From NCBI GenBank assembly GCA_050084515.1, contig CM114274.1, positions 22,010,001 through 22,074,000 on the forward strand: 64,000 nt of DNA, written 5' to 3'. The translations under genes were made by a program, and so were the position numbers. Below are positions 55,646 to 64,000 of the stretch, piece by piece. Below the pieces are notes generated by a model that was not told the DNA's origin, ran no database searches, and was given only the letters and a program-made list of their open reading frames with translations. This DNA comes from Blasia pusilla. Lineage: Eukaryota > Marchantiophyta > Marchantiopsida > Blasiales. Every line of letters begins with the position of its first letter. Position 1 is the stretch's first letter.

Positions 55646-57814
55646 ATTGGGGACTTCGTATAGGACAAGATATGGGTCCTTTGAGTTTGTTGTGATGCCT
55701 TTCCGTCTATGTAATGCGCCTCCGACGTTCACCAGATTGATGAACTCCATTTTTCACAAGGAAATGCATGAGTATGTTATCATCTATATTGATGACATAC
55801 TTATCTATTCAAAGTCCCTAGAGGAGCACGTTCGAGATGTAAGAGTGGTTTTGTCAAAGCTAAGGGTGAATCAATTGTATGCGAATGTATAGAAGAGTGA
55901 ATTCGGGTTGAGCAAGATCAAATTCTTGGGTCACGTAGTTAGCGCAGATGGTGTTAGTCCGGACATGGAGAAGGTGAAAGCGATTGTCGAGTGGAACCCC
56001 CATCCACCGTAAAGGGGATGAGGGGGTTCATAGGTGCAGTGCACTTCTATCTACCTCTCACAGATTGGATAGCAAAGTTTTCCAACTCGACGTGGACCCA
56101 AGAAGTTAATAAGGCATTCAGCCAAGTGAAGCAGATTCTATCGCATAAACCAGTATTGAAGCTACCGGAGTTTGACAAACCTTTCGAAGTGCATACCGAT
56201 GCTAGCGATTTCGCGGTTGCAGGAATGTTGGTGCAAGCAGGGAGACCGGTGGCATACGAGAGCAAGAAGCTTATCGATACTGAAAGGAGATGGCCCACTC
56301 ATGAGAAAGAGTTGTTCGCGGTGGTACATTGCTTGAGGAAGTGGAGGCATTATTTAGGGCTCCACAGGACTGGAGTATTCACCCATAATATATCACTCAA
56401 GTATTCTGAGACCCAAGATCGAGTGACACCGAAACAACTGTGATGGCATGATACCTTGGCGCTCATGGATGTTGAGTTGATTCAAAAGCCAAGTAAAGAT
56501 CATGTGATTCCAAATGCGTTGAGTTGCAAGGAGGAACACATGCCATCGACGACACATGTTTTGAGAGCAATGTTCCCTAAAGAAACAGACCTTGAAAGAA
56601 GGATTCGTGAAGAATATGTGAAGGATGCTCACGGAGGGGAGTACTTGAGGAAGTTGAAGCAGGGTGAGAAGGTGGCCAACATAAGTTTGAGGCACGGTTT
56701 ACTAAGGTTCAAGCAGAGTAGGATCTATGTAGGGCAAGGGAGGATGCGAACCAAAGTGTTAGCAGAGTGTCACGACGGACCCTTGGGGGGACATAAAGGA
56801 GAGACATCTATGCTGGCTGTTCTGTCGAAGCGGTTCTTTTGGCCCAACATGAAAGAGGATGTTGCTCAATATGTGAAGACTTGTGTGACCTGCCAAACGA
56901 ATAGAGTATCTTATGATAAGAAACAAGGCTAGTTGCATCCCTTGCCGATCCCACAAGGACCCTTGCAAAGTGTGAGTATGGATTTCATCGTGAGTCTTCC
57001 CGAATCTGAGGGATACAACGCTATACTTGTGATTGTTGATCGGTTTAGCAAGTTGGCGAGATTCGTGCGAACGGAGGATTCCGCAACGGCTTATACGATG
57101 TCGCAAATATTTCCCGATTGCTGGTGGCGTGCTCACGGTTTGCCGAGGAGCATTGTTTCAGATCGGGATCCAAACTTTACCGGTGGTTTGTGGAAGCACT
57201 TGCTCATGAGGTTTAAGACCAAGCTGAGTTTCAGTTTGGCTTTCCACCCATAGACGGATGGACAGACTGAAAAGGTTAACTCAATCCTGAATCAGTACTT
57301 AAGGAATTATGTCAGTGCTGATCAACGAGATTGGATCAAGTGGCTGAGCATGGCGGAGTACTGCTAAAACTCGACCAAGCATTCTGCAAGTGGAGAATAT
57401 CTGTTTCTGTTGGGGAATGGACGAGAGCCTGAAGGGTCTCTTGACCTAGCCCTTTCAAAGGGTACTACATTGGTACGAACGCGACAAGCGACGGCAATAG
57501 GTTTGCTGGTAGAAATGCGAGAACGGGAAGAGTGAGCATGGCAAAGTCTTGCAAAGACTCTAATGAGGTATGTTAAGCATGCTAACAAGAGTCGGCCCAA
57601 GTACGATTCCAAGTTGGAGAGCAAGTGTGTTTGAGTGTGAAGAATCTCACTCTTCTGAAAGAGTTGTCTGCGAAGCTGTCTGCCAAGTATGCTGGAGGGT
57701 TTGTGATTGTGGCAAACCGGTTTGAGGATATATATACATTGGGGCTGCTGATCAAGTTCAAGATTCACCCGACCTTTCATGTGTCATTTTTGAAGAAATA
57801 TCTTCAAGATAATG

Positions 57815-58257
57815 TGAGAAAACCGAAAGTGACAAAATCACTGAAATCTTTACAAAACTTATAGATAGAAAGTGGCCTAGTCCGTCCGTGCGCTCACAGG
57901 AGAGCTTCGATGAAAGCTGAACTAGGAGATAACTCGACATACAAGAATGCGCTATCGCTGCGGCTCCTGACTATTTGACTACTCGGGAAAACTAGGTTTT
58001 TACCTATTTTTCTTCATTTCTATTAATAGAACAAATTTTCCCTTATTATCTAATCCTATATTGCATCAGGGTGCCCCACATCCTGATGCAATATAGTGTT
58101 AGATAAACCTAGTAACGCTACTCCTAAAACCACCTACGTCATATTACTATGACTCCTTCGACGTCTAAGTGGGAACCATCAATCTAGGCTTCTTCTCATA
58201 CAAGGGTGCCGATCAGATTAATGGTGCTCAGACCAGTAGATGTTGAGAATCCAACAA
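57815..58257 (+). mobile_element. Inserted 440-bp segment in Gypsy-D, SINE-like candidate
   Basis: Absent from Gypsy-C at the same place. It is bounded by ATAATG at 57809-57814 and 58258-58263, a candidate 6-bp target duplication. It contains TGGCCTAGTCCG (about 57874), resembling a Pol III A box, and AGCTTCGATGAA about 35 bp later, with a TTCGA core like a B box. It also has a near-perfect hairpin (58048-58104). It encodes no protein. A tRNA-derived SINE or a non-autonomous DNA element are both possible. Confidence 0.4.
58048..58104. repeat. Hairpin inside the Gypsy-D insert
   Basis: CTATATTGCATCAGG (58056-58070) pairs perfectly with 58082-58096 across an 11-nt loop. Outer ATCTAA (58048) and TTAGAT (58099-58104) also pair, separated by a two-base mismatch. 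Confidence 0.8.
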
Positions 58258-58500
58258 ATAATGGACGTTTTGAGCGGAGACAGGTGGTGAGATCGCACCC
58301 GGTGATCATAAATAAAGAGTCGGAGTTTGAGGTGGAGACCGTCTTACGTTCGAGGCGTCGGGCCAACAAGTATGAATACTTGGTCAAATTGAAGGGCTAC
58401 CATGTGAAGGAGGCGACTTGGATTGCGGAGGAGGATTTGGAACACGCGCAAGAGTTGTTGCGAGACTTCAAGCGAACGCAAGCGAAGCATATACGTTAGT

Positions 58501-59188
58501 ACAAGGAGAAGCTAGAGACATGACTTGTACCCATTGGAATCTTGGGCCGAAGGCCGTTGTAACTAGAATATGCTAGTGTTGCAATAAAGGAGTGTATGGA
58601 TTTGGAGATTATATGCCTGAGTTGATTGCAATTTGTATGTGGTAGTGCATGGCTATGAGTCGTTCATCATAGGCTTAGGATGTAAGTCAAGAGAACAAAC
58701 AAGGAGTATTTGAGGTGAGAGCTCGTATGTGGATAAGCACCTAGAAGAGGACCTTGTGTTGGATTACACTCGGACTCGCCCTAGCATCGGCGGGGCAGAT
58801 GAATCTATCTTGGGGCTTGGGGTGATCTTACTTGTGGCTACATAAGTAAACTTAGTGACGCGCCTAAGTCGAATGCGAGAGCGAACCAATAGTAGTACGA
58901 TTTGTAGACCAGGTAAACAGGTGTGATGTTTACAAGAATGAGCCGGAAGAGTCTCAGGTTGCACACTTAGTTAGCTTATTTGATAGGTTAGTTCTTTGGA
59001 ATGAGTCGAGGCTTATCAAAGAGGAGAGGCTAATAATTCTAAGTGGTGCAAAGCGACAACTGCACACTAAGAGGAATTGCGGGTTAGCCACCAAAACGCA
59101 ATTCAATGTCAAGGGGTAGGCTGCCCATGAGACTTGACATAACAAAGGTTTGCATTGATGAGGGCATCAACCTCTCAAAAGGGGTGAG
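58501..59188 (+). other. Gypsy-D 3' non-coding region and polypurine tract
   Basis: Closely similar to 41255-41928 in Gypsy-C. It ends AAAAGGGGTGAG before the 3' LTR. Confidence 0.75.
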
Positions 59189-60145
59189 TGTCGCAACCCT
59201 CATGACCAAACGAGTGCCAAAGCGGAACATCATAACATTAGCGGGCTCACGCTAAGATGGTTTGCGCGTTGGAGTGGTCTTGAAGAAGAGACAAGAGACG
59301 AGACGCAAGCGAGGCTTCACATTCCAGAGGTTATGGTCGCGATTGAGAAACCTGGACCAAACGCGGAACAAGACTTGAAAGGAGTTGAGTGTAGGAAGTG
59401 GGTTGCCAAAGGAAGAATCCAGATTTGGAACGCCACTAGCGTTTGAGAGTTTCTGACTCTATTTATGACCATAACTTATAGCGCCAAGATGCGTTTGGAT
59501 CAAACAAGGGTGCGTTGGAAGACTTATGGAAAGACGGTTCAACGGCGAACACCTGGAAACCACTGTAAGTAGAGTCGGTTGAGGACCATAAAAAAGGGCC
59601 TGACCCTCCTTTTCCAAAGGGTTATTGGAGAACCCCCGAAGTACTAGTAAGGGGGAAGGTCTTCGAGAGTGATTGGAACTCAAACCCCACTTTGGGCGCC
59701 ATGGGGCGGCTCAAGGGCATGGAACGGATCCAGAGTTTGGGGTTGGGTTGGAAAACCTGAACCAAGTCCACGGAGGTGATTTTAGACATCTCTCTTGGAT
59801 TTCACCCCGCGAATCAATTACTTGGGTCTCGGTTTGGAACTCGCACGAGGTTCGTTGAATAGTTGGGATCGCTAGGCGCGTTAGTGTCGTTTTAGGTTCT
59901 GGACTAATCATGAAGTTTGTTCCAAGTCTTGAAGGACTTGCCATGTTTTGGAAACGAGGAAGTAAGGGAGTTTGAGCTTGATGAGACGTCGAGTTGAGAA
60001 CTCGGTGGGTTGGAACGCCGATTGACCCAGACCCGGCTAACAAGAGTGCGTGTTTGGGTGTAGATCGGCGATGAGATTGTGTCCTACTGAACGTACGCTT
60101 CCGCAAGGGTAAAGATTGACGTTCAAGGAGAGGAGGGGCGCGACA
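59189..60145 (+). repeat. Gypsy-D 3' LTR
   Basis: 957 bp. It is shorter than the 5' LTR mainly by a deletion near 59540 and loss of the homopolymer run near 59620. TGTCGCAACC...GGGGCGCGACA. Confidence 0.85.
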
Positions 60146-61560
60146 CATGTGCTTAAGAGATGAATCTATGAAAAAATATGTAGTCAAAGTTAGAAAACAA
60201 ACCAAGTTTCACCATGGAAAAAAACCATAATTGATAAAACTTGAAAGTAATGTCATTTTTCTAATTACCCTACATATAATTTTAACTAACGAAGTGGATT
60301 TTGATGGCCTCTCCACTCATATGAAACTTCTACTGGAGTTGTTGAAGGTGGTACATAAAAACCCTGTGTAGGATGGGGTGGATAAAAGAACCCAAGTGGG
60401 ACCCAACGTGGAGGCATTGAACCTGCAAAAAAAAAAAAGAGCTTATTGCTGAAGAACATATAGCAATGAACTACCATCACGATCAAAAAAGAGAAAAAAA
60501 TCCTTTGTGAACTAGCATAAGAACTTAGACCCAAGGATTGAACTTGAAAAGCTAAACTCCAACTAGGTAATGAAGATGGCCATTGGGATGGCATTTGAAA
60601 TCCTTGATGATAGCCATGCATTGGCCAAGGATATGCAACATTAGAGCAGGATTCTTGGTTGTCCTTTGATTTCTTTGCCGGACTCTTGTTCTATAAAGAG
60701 GAAGGGTTTTTTAACCTTCCTCTTTATAGAACCCCATGAGACAGATATTCAACATGTGTACATACCCAATCAATTTATCAACAAAACCTGATAGGACTAT
60801 TCCACTAACTATTTTTTTTGGCAAGCTTATCAACTTAGTATTAGACTATGCATTATAATCTAGATAAGCATGAAATGAAAAAGGTAAGGATAATGACACA
60901 ATCTAACACTTTGTTCTCCATGTTTAGGATGCTTGTTGATCTTGAATGGAGACTTCGAGGTGCTTTCTCTAAGAAATTTTGAAGGCTCTGGACTTTATTG
61001 CTCCAGATTAACATCAAATTCGGGATCTGACTCCGAAGCATCACTATTGAATTTTTTCTCATCATGTGAAGACCCTTCGTCCTCTCTCTTCAATTTATAG
61101 CACCGTTGACAAGTAAGATGTACTTTTGGCGTGGATGGTTGTTGTGTCTTTCTAGTATGTTCTCTCGGTACCTTAGTTGTACGTGAATCCTCCAAAAAAA
61201 CAGACCTACAAACCAATATGTAACATAATTATATGTAAGTTGCATATAAGTTACGAAATATGACCTTGAAGTACACATGTGTATAATATCTTCCAGATCT
61301 CTTCAAAGCAAGGAAATTGATTTGTGAGAGCCTTAATTGGAAATTGGAAAATATGAGGAAGAGCAAAGATGGTCTAAGGCTCACTGTCACTGAGAAGCAA
61401 GGAGACGTGTTGCTACCCTCACTCTTGCACAACGCTCCTCACGTAATCTGAAATACTTTGCGTTTTCCTCCTTCGTGGATAGTTTTGTCCCTACATCAAC
61501 AAGGGGAACTCCATTTCCCTAAGTCGTTAGGGTAACTCCACTATTAGATGGTTTTTGGAC
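60146..61560 (-). pseudogene. En/Spm-like gene copy 1, upstream exons
   Basis: Minus-strand exon-like blocks. REERCARVRVATRLLASQ follows a TTTCAG acceptor near 61450. A basic and acidic block (DSRTTKVPREHTRKTQQPST, CQRCYKLKREDEGSSHDEKK, SDASESDPEFDVNLEQ) lies at about 61202-60990. A proline-rich block (MPPRWVPLGFFYPPHPTQGF, then YVPPSTTPVEVSYEWRGH) lies at about 60420-60295 after a poly-T/GCAG acceptor. A short exon (SSLKHM) at 60176-60146 continues at 53705. The splicing model is approximate. Confidence 0.4.
60689..60731. repeat. Hairpin, 19-bp perfect arms with one bulged base
   Basis: TTCTATAAAGAGGAAGGGTT on the left and AACCTTCCTCTTTATAGAA (60713-60731) on the right. They pair fully except for one extra G, with a 4-nt T loop. 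It lies in non-coding sequence of the En/Spm-like gene. Confidence 0.8.
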
Positions 61561-61805
61561 TCTTGAATCTGCATCTTGAAATCAAACACACATTGCAAAA
61601 CCAAGGAACGTATTTAGCCACAAATCTTTGGCACAATCAAGGATGTGCCAATGTCTTGAGTTTAACATTTTACAAGTTAATCACTCTTTGATTGGCATAA
61701 TCAGACCTTGCAGCAGACTTGGAACTCTCATAAAAATTAAAAAAACAGGAACAAAAAGTGTCCAAATAGGAATCAACACACTATTACAATACCTGATATT
61801 GCATC

Positions 61806-62734
61806 ACTACAAGAAATCCTTGGTTTTATGACTAGGTTATATGACTCATATGAGTCATACTTTACATACCACGACTAACAATGACCGACGACTACTTTAT
61901 ACACAAAAGCCAAGTCATATTTGGTTGGCGATAAGGCTAACTAGGATGGAGGTTGGTATATGAGTCGAGGGTGTTGTCATGAGGCCATGGCAGACAAGGC
62001 TAACTTAGGTGGAGGTTGGTATATGAGTCGAGGACAAGGCTAACTTAGGTGGAGGTTGGTATATGAGTCGAGGGTGTAGTCATGAGGCCATGACAGACAC
62101 GTCACTCAGATGACGTGGAATAATAACACATCATCAGTGACATGGACTATTTAGTGTGATGTGTCATTGATGACATGGACTACTGCTGTGACATGTCATT
62201 GATGATGTGGACTTGAGTACAACTCATATAGTCATATGTGTATATTTTTCTAGTTACCACCAACGACTCCTTAAGTCATGGTTGGTGCGCAAAAGTTCAG
62301 AATATCCTATCAAAATGCACCAAGTGTACTCCATACAGTTATAGTTGGCAACTCATGTAGTCATTTTATTTTATTGAAATGGTGGTATGGACTCATGTAG
62401 TCATGTACTATGACTAGAAGAGTAGAGTTAGAAGAGTCCTATAGAAGCGGACATAATTGGTTTAATCACAAAGATATGACTATGTCAGTAGCGGAAACTA
62501 TGTAGTCATTGCAACAGAACCGCATGAGTCATACAATTATGACTAGAGAGAACTTGAAGCTTACTACTTCAGTTTTTGATCCGTATTGTGCTAGTTATAT
62601 TGATATGGCTAGTGGGAATATAAATTTTGGATATTTTGGAATATTTATTATGCATTTTGATTGCTGCAAGAATTAATGGGTCTGAATTATTGAAATCCTC
62701 TTTTCCATTTATATGGTGAACACTTAAGCATTCA
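61806..62734 (+). mobile_element. CACTA terminus and subterminal region
   Basis: CACTACAAGAAAT at 61806 is the canonical plant CACTA (En/Spm) end. Downstream are many ATGACT/AGTCAT motifs in both orientations, including the palindrome ATATGACTCATATGAGTCAT near 61830. These resemble transposase-binding subterminal repeats. The other end is not in the window, so the element probably extends past 64000 and includes gene copy 2. Confidence 0.7.
61934..62097. repeat. Three-copy tandem repeat in the CACTA subterminal region
   Basis: AAGGCTAACTTAGGTGGAGG then TTGGTATATGAGTCGAGG occurs three times (about 61935, 61996 and 62035). Copies 1 and 3 also share the GTGT(T/A)GTCATGAGGCCATG extension, which copy 2 lacks. 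A second short array (TGTCATTGATGACATGGACT) follows at about 62110-62215. Confidence 0.8.
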
Positions 62735-63482
62735 CCTTAGCACATGTATTTTATGAGCTAGTCTAATCTCTTCATACCTTTGACATGTAACAAACACATG
62801 CTATTCATCCTCAATATTTTCTCTGTCACATAACCTACAAATTCGTTCATTTCTATCAATATTAAACCATCGTCCTTCCTCAACTCTTAGCCTATGAGAC
62901 CCATTTCTATGTCGTGCAATAATATGACGTAAGAACGTGGAGATCCCCGCAAGTAGGTATCTTTGTTCACAATATACAAGCATAGGATTATCATGAAGTT
63001 GATAAAACTCAATCAGGTGCCTGGGTTGCTCCAAATAATGTTGAAAAATTGTTTCAGTAGATGCTTGCAGAGTGCCATCGGTTTCAAGTCCCAATCCTGT
63101 TCCGCCACATTCCACTTTAAAGACCAAGTCACCACATCCGCCATCCATCCTATGGAACGTGTGGCTCGCAAAGCTTGATGAGGGAGGTGAGAAATATCAA
63201 GAGATCTCACCCTTCCGATGTAAGTGATGGTCAAGTAAAGAGCTTCAGCCTCTAGACGAAGATAACTTGTTTTCGCAAGAAGAATAGCATACGGAGTTTG
63301 GTTTCTTACACCTAATTCTTCTTGTAGAAAGATCTTTTGCACCCTCTCCACGCGCTCCCAACCTGTCTTCTTACAACTAGGGCTCCAAACTTGGGTCCCA
63401 TATAAGACCACCGACAACACTAAGCTCCTAAATAAGAACTTCCTAAGACCCCAAGACACAAGATAAGCTCTTTTACACCGGA
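62735..63482 (-). mobile_element. LINE-B copy 3: internal fragment fused to the CACTA gene
   Basis: Minus-strand homology to LINE-B starts at CKRAYLVSWGLRKFLFRSLV (63480) and ends within the region after the knuckle (CRLCDRENIEDE, about 62830; homology fades near 62735). Both LINE ends are missing, unlike ordinary 5'-truncated insertions. It lies in the same orientation as the CACTA gene exons. Confidence 0.75.
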
Positions 63483-63937
63483 ACTTATCTCTTCCACCAA
63501 AACCTGATATAACTCCTGGTCCAAGCACCTCCTACTCAACTTTGGCTTGGTGAGTAATACATGATCACCAATTCGCAACTAAAACAATACACAGGAATTT
63601 AGTTAGAATCAATTCAAATTCTTCCCACATGTATTTGCACCATTAACCTGAAAATAAAAAACTTCTATGGTATACCTGTTTGAAAGACCATCCCCATTTC
63701 GGAAGATGATGCGAAAAGTTCACACGTCCTTGACGATGATTTGACTGTCCACAACAAGAAATATCATTATCGTCATATAAACCTTGAATAGAAGAGGCCA
63801 TTATAGATGAGAGAAATTACCTTATTTCTTTTCTTAGACGATCCTAATCTGATTTCACTTTCTTGCTCATTCAAACCATCAGATTGTAGCCTAGACTTCA
63901 GTCTTTTGGCTGGTGATGATTTGGCTTGGCTGTCCAT
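63483..63937 (-). CDS. En/Spm-like gene copy 2, first three exons
   Basis: Exon 1 (63937-63821, 39 codons) starts MDSQAKSSPAKRLKSRLQSD and ends KKRNK at a GTAATT donor. Exon 2 (about 63787-63677) reads GLYDDNDISCCGQSNHRQGR, then VNFSHHLPKWGWSFKQ, ending at GTATAC. Exon 3, after TTTTAG near 63580, reads LRIGDHVLLTKPKL. After a shift it reads VLGPGVISGFGGRDKF and then runs into LINE-B sequence at 63482. Exons 2-3 match the last two exons of copy 1 (WSIKK, LIEGDHVFLSKNRK, VGVGKIYGIVGRDQ). Joins 1-2 and 2-3 are in phase 0. Its function is unknown beyond the family link. Confidence 0.55.
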
Positions 63938-64000
63938 ACTCAAGTTTTATGCACATTATGCACGCCAAAGTCCATTTAACGTTGTAGGAAGAAATGACTA

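Larger units (their letters stand above)
55650..58500 (+). pseudogene. Gypsy-D pol remnant: RT end, RNase H, integrase, chromodomain
   Basis: [22 protein letters not shown], then [14 protein letters not shown]. RNase H: FEVHTDASDFAVAG and WPTHEKELFAVVHCLRKWRH. Integrase: FFWPNMKEDVAQYVKTCVTC, TAG at 56930-56932, ILVIVDRFSKLARFVRTED and PRSIVSDRDPNFTGG. An inserted segment (57815-58257) splits the region before the chromodomain (YEYLVKLKGYHVKEATW, 58370-58420), whose VKWKG has become VKLKG. Protease and the 5' half of RT are deleted. Confidence 0.85.
53706..60145 (+). mobile_element. Gypsy-D: chromovirus with LTR subfamily 2, inserted in the En/Spm-like gene
   Basis: 5' LTR 53706-54712, PBS TGGTATCATAGC at 54715, gag, pol, polypurine tract, and 3' LTR 59189-60145. 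The flanks are CATAC and CATGT, a 3/5 match differing by two transitions, and the host frame is restored when the element is removed. A 1.3-kb internal deletion joins gag (55645) directly to the RT middle, so knuckle and protease are absent. Confidence 0.85.

Noticed and set aside
57815-58257. Hammerhead-type retrozyme in the Gypsy-D insert
   Set aside because: A CTGATG word is present, but the full CTGATGA...GAAA core with the right stems is not.
1-64000. CRISPR arrays, bacterial operons, tRNA or rRNA genes
   Set aside because: No spacer-repeat pattern, no ribosome-binding-site-led gene strings and no convincing structural RNA gene was seen.

Overview
The window looks like nuclear DNA of a land plant. 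Two intron-containing or plant-type single-copy loci lie in the first 11 kb: a mitochondrial-type single-stranded DNA-binding protein (SSB) gene on the minus strand at about 2.7-4.8 kb, with telobox motifs upstream, and an intact DUF674-family gene on the plus strand at 9639-10496. Nearly everything from 12 kb onward is decayed transposable-element sequence: two LINE lineages, chromodomain Ty3/gypsy LTR retrotransposons (chromoviruses) of two LTR subfamilies, a hAT-like transposase, and En/Spm (CACTA)-like genes. The LINE reverse transcriptases carry a 'KAFDxVPR' type A motif, unlike the usual angiosperm L1 motif. This hints at a non-seed land plant (bryophyte, lycophyte or fern), but I cannot fix the lineage.

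Layout. 1-2.7 kb: no recognisable gene. 2.7-5.1 kb: SSB gene and promoter. 5.1-8.6 kb: AT-rich intergenic DNA with two hairpins. 8.57-8.89 kb: possible minus-strand exons of unknown function. 9.56-10.6 kb: DUF674 gene, TATA box and 3' hairpin. 12.2-16.9 kb: LINE-1 (ORF1 plus a frameshifted ORF2), flanked by about 140-bp direct repeats. 17.8-18.1 kb: remnant of a PHD-finger-like protein.

18,309-44,851 is one old chromovirus ('Gypsy-E', minus strand, target-site duplication ATACA on both sides) broken up by later insertions. These are a solo LTR (22,021-23,037, TSD CATTC), a LINE ('LINE-B', 24,196-35,420) with a 176-bp tandem array in front of its ORF1, and a complete chromovirus ('Gypsy-A', 26,118-33,534, TSD GTCTT) inside that LINE. 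A plus-strand chromovirus ('Gypsy-C', ending at 42,307) is inserted at ACCTC; its 5' LTR and the neighbouring Gypsy-E DNA were later flipped by a 1.07-kb inversion (35,465-36,536). Undoing that inversion brings Gypsy-E back into register.

45.07-46.23 kb: 5'-truncated LINE-B copy. 46.4-49.2 kb: hAT-like transposase with BED, DUF659-like and C-terminal dimerisation regions. 49.9-50.2 kb: GC-rich repetitive island. 50.2-61.5 kb: En/Spm-like gene on the minus strand, split by chromovirus 'Gypsy-D' (53,706-60,145). 61.8-64.0 kb: a second CACTA end and a second gene copy, whose third exon is fused to an internal LINE-B fragment.

I found no CRISPR array, tRNA or rRNA gene, and no clear host gene after 10.5 kb. 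The most notable items are the reconstructable nest with its inversion, the LINE promoter-type monomer array, the CACTA-LINE chimeric reading frame, two chromovirus copies sharing the same in-frame stop codons, and recurrent near-perfect short hairpins.
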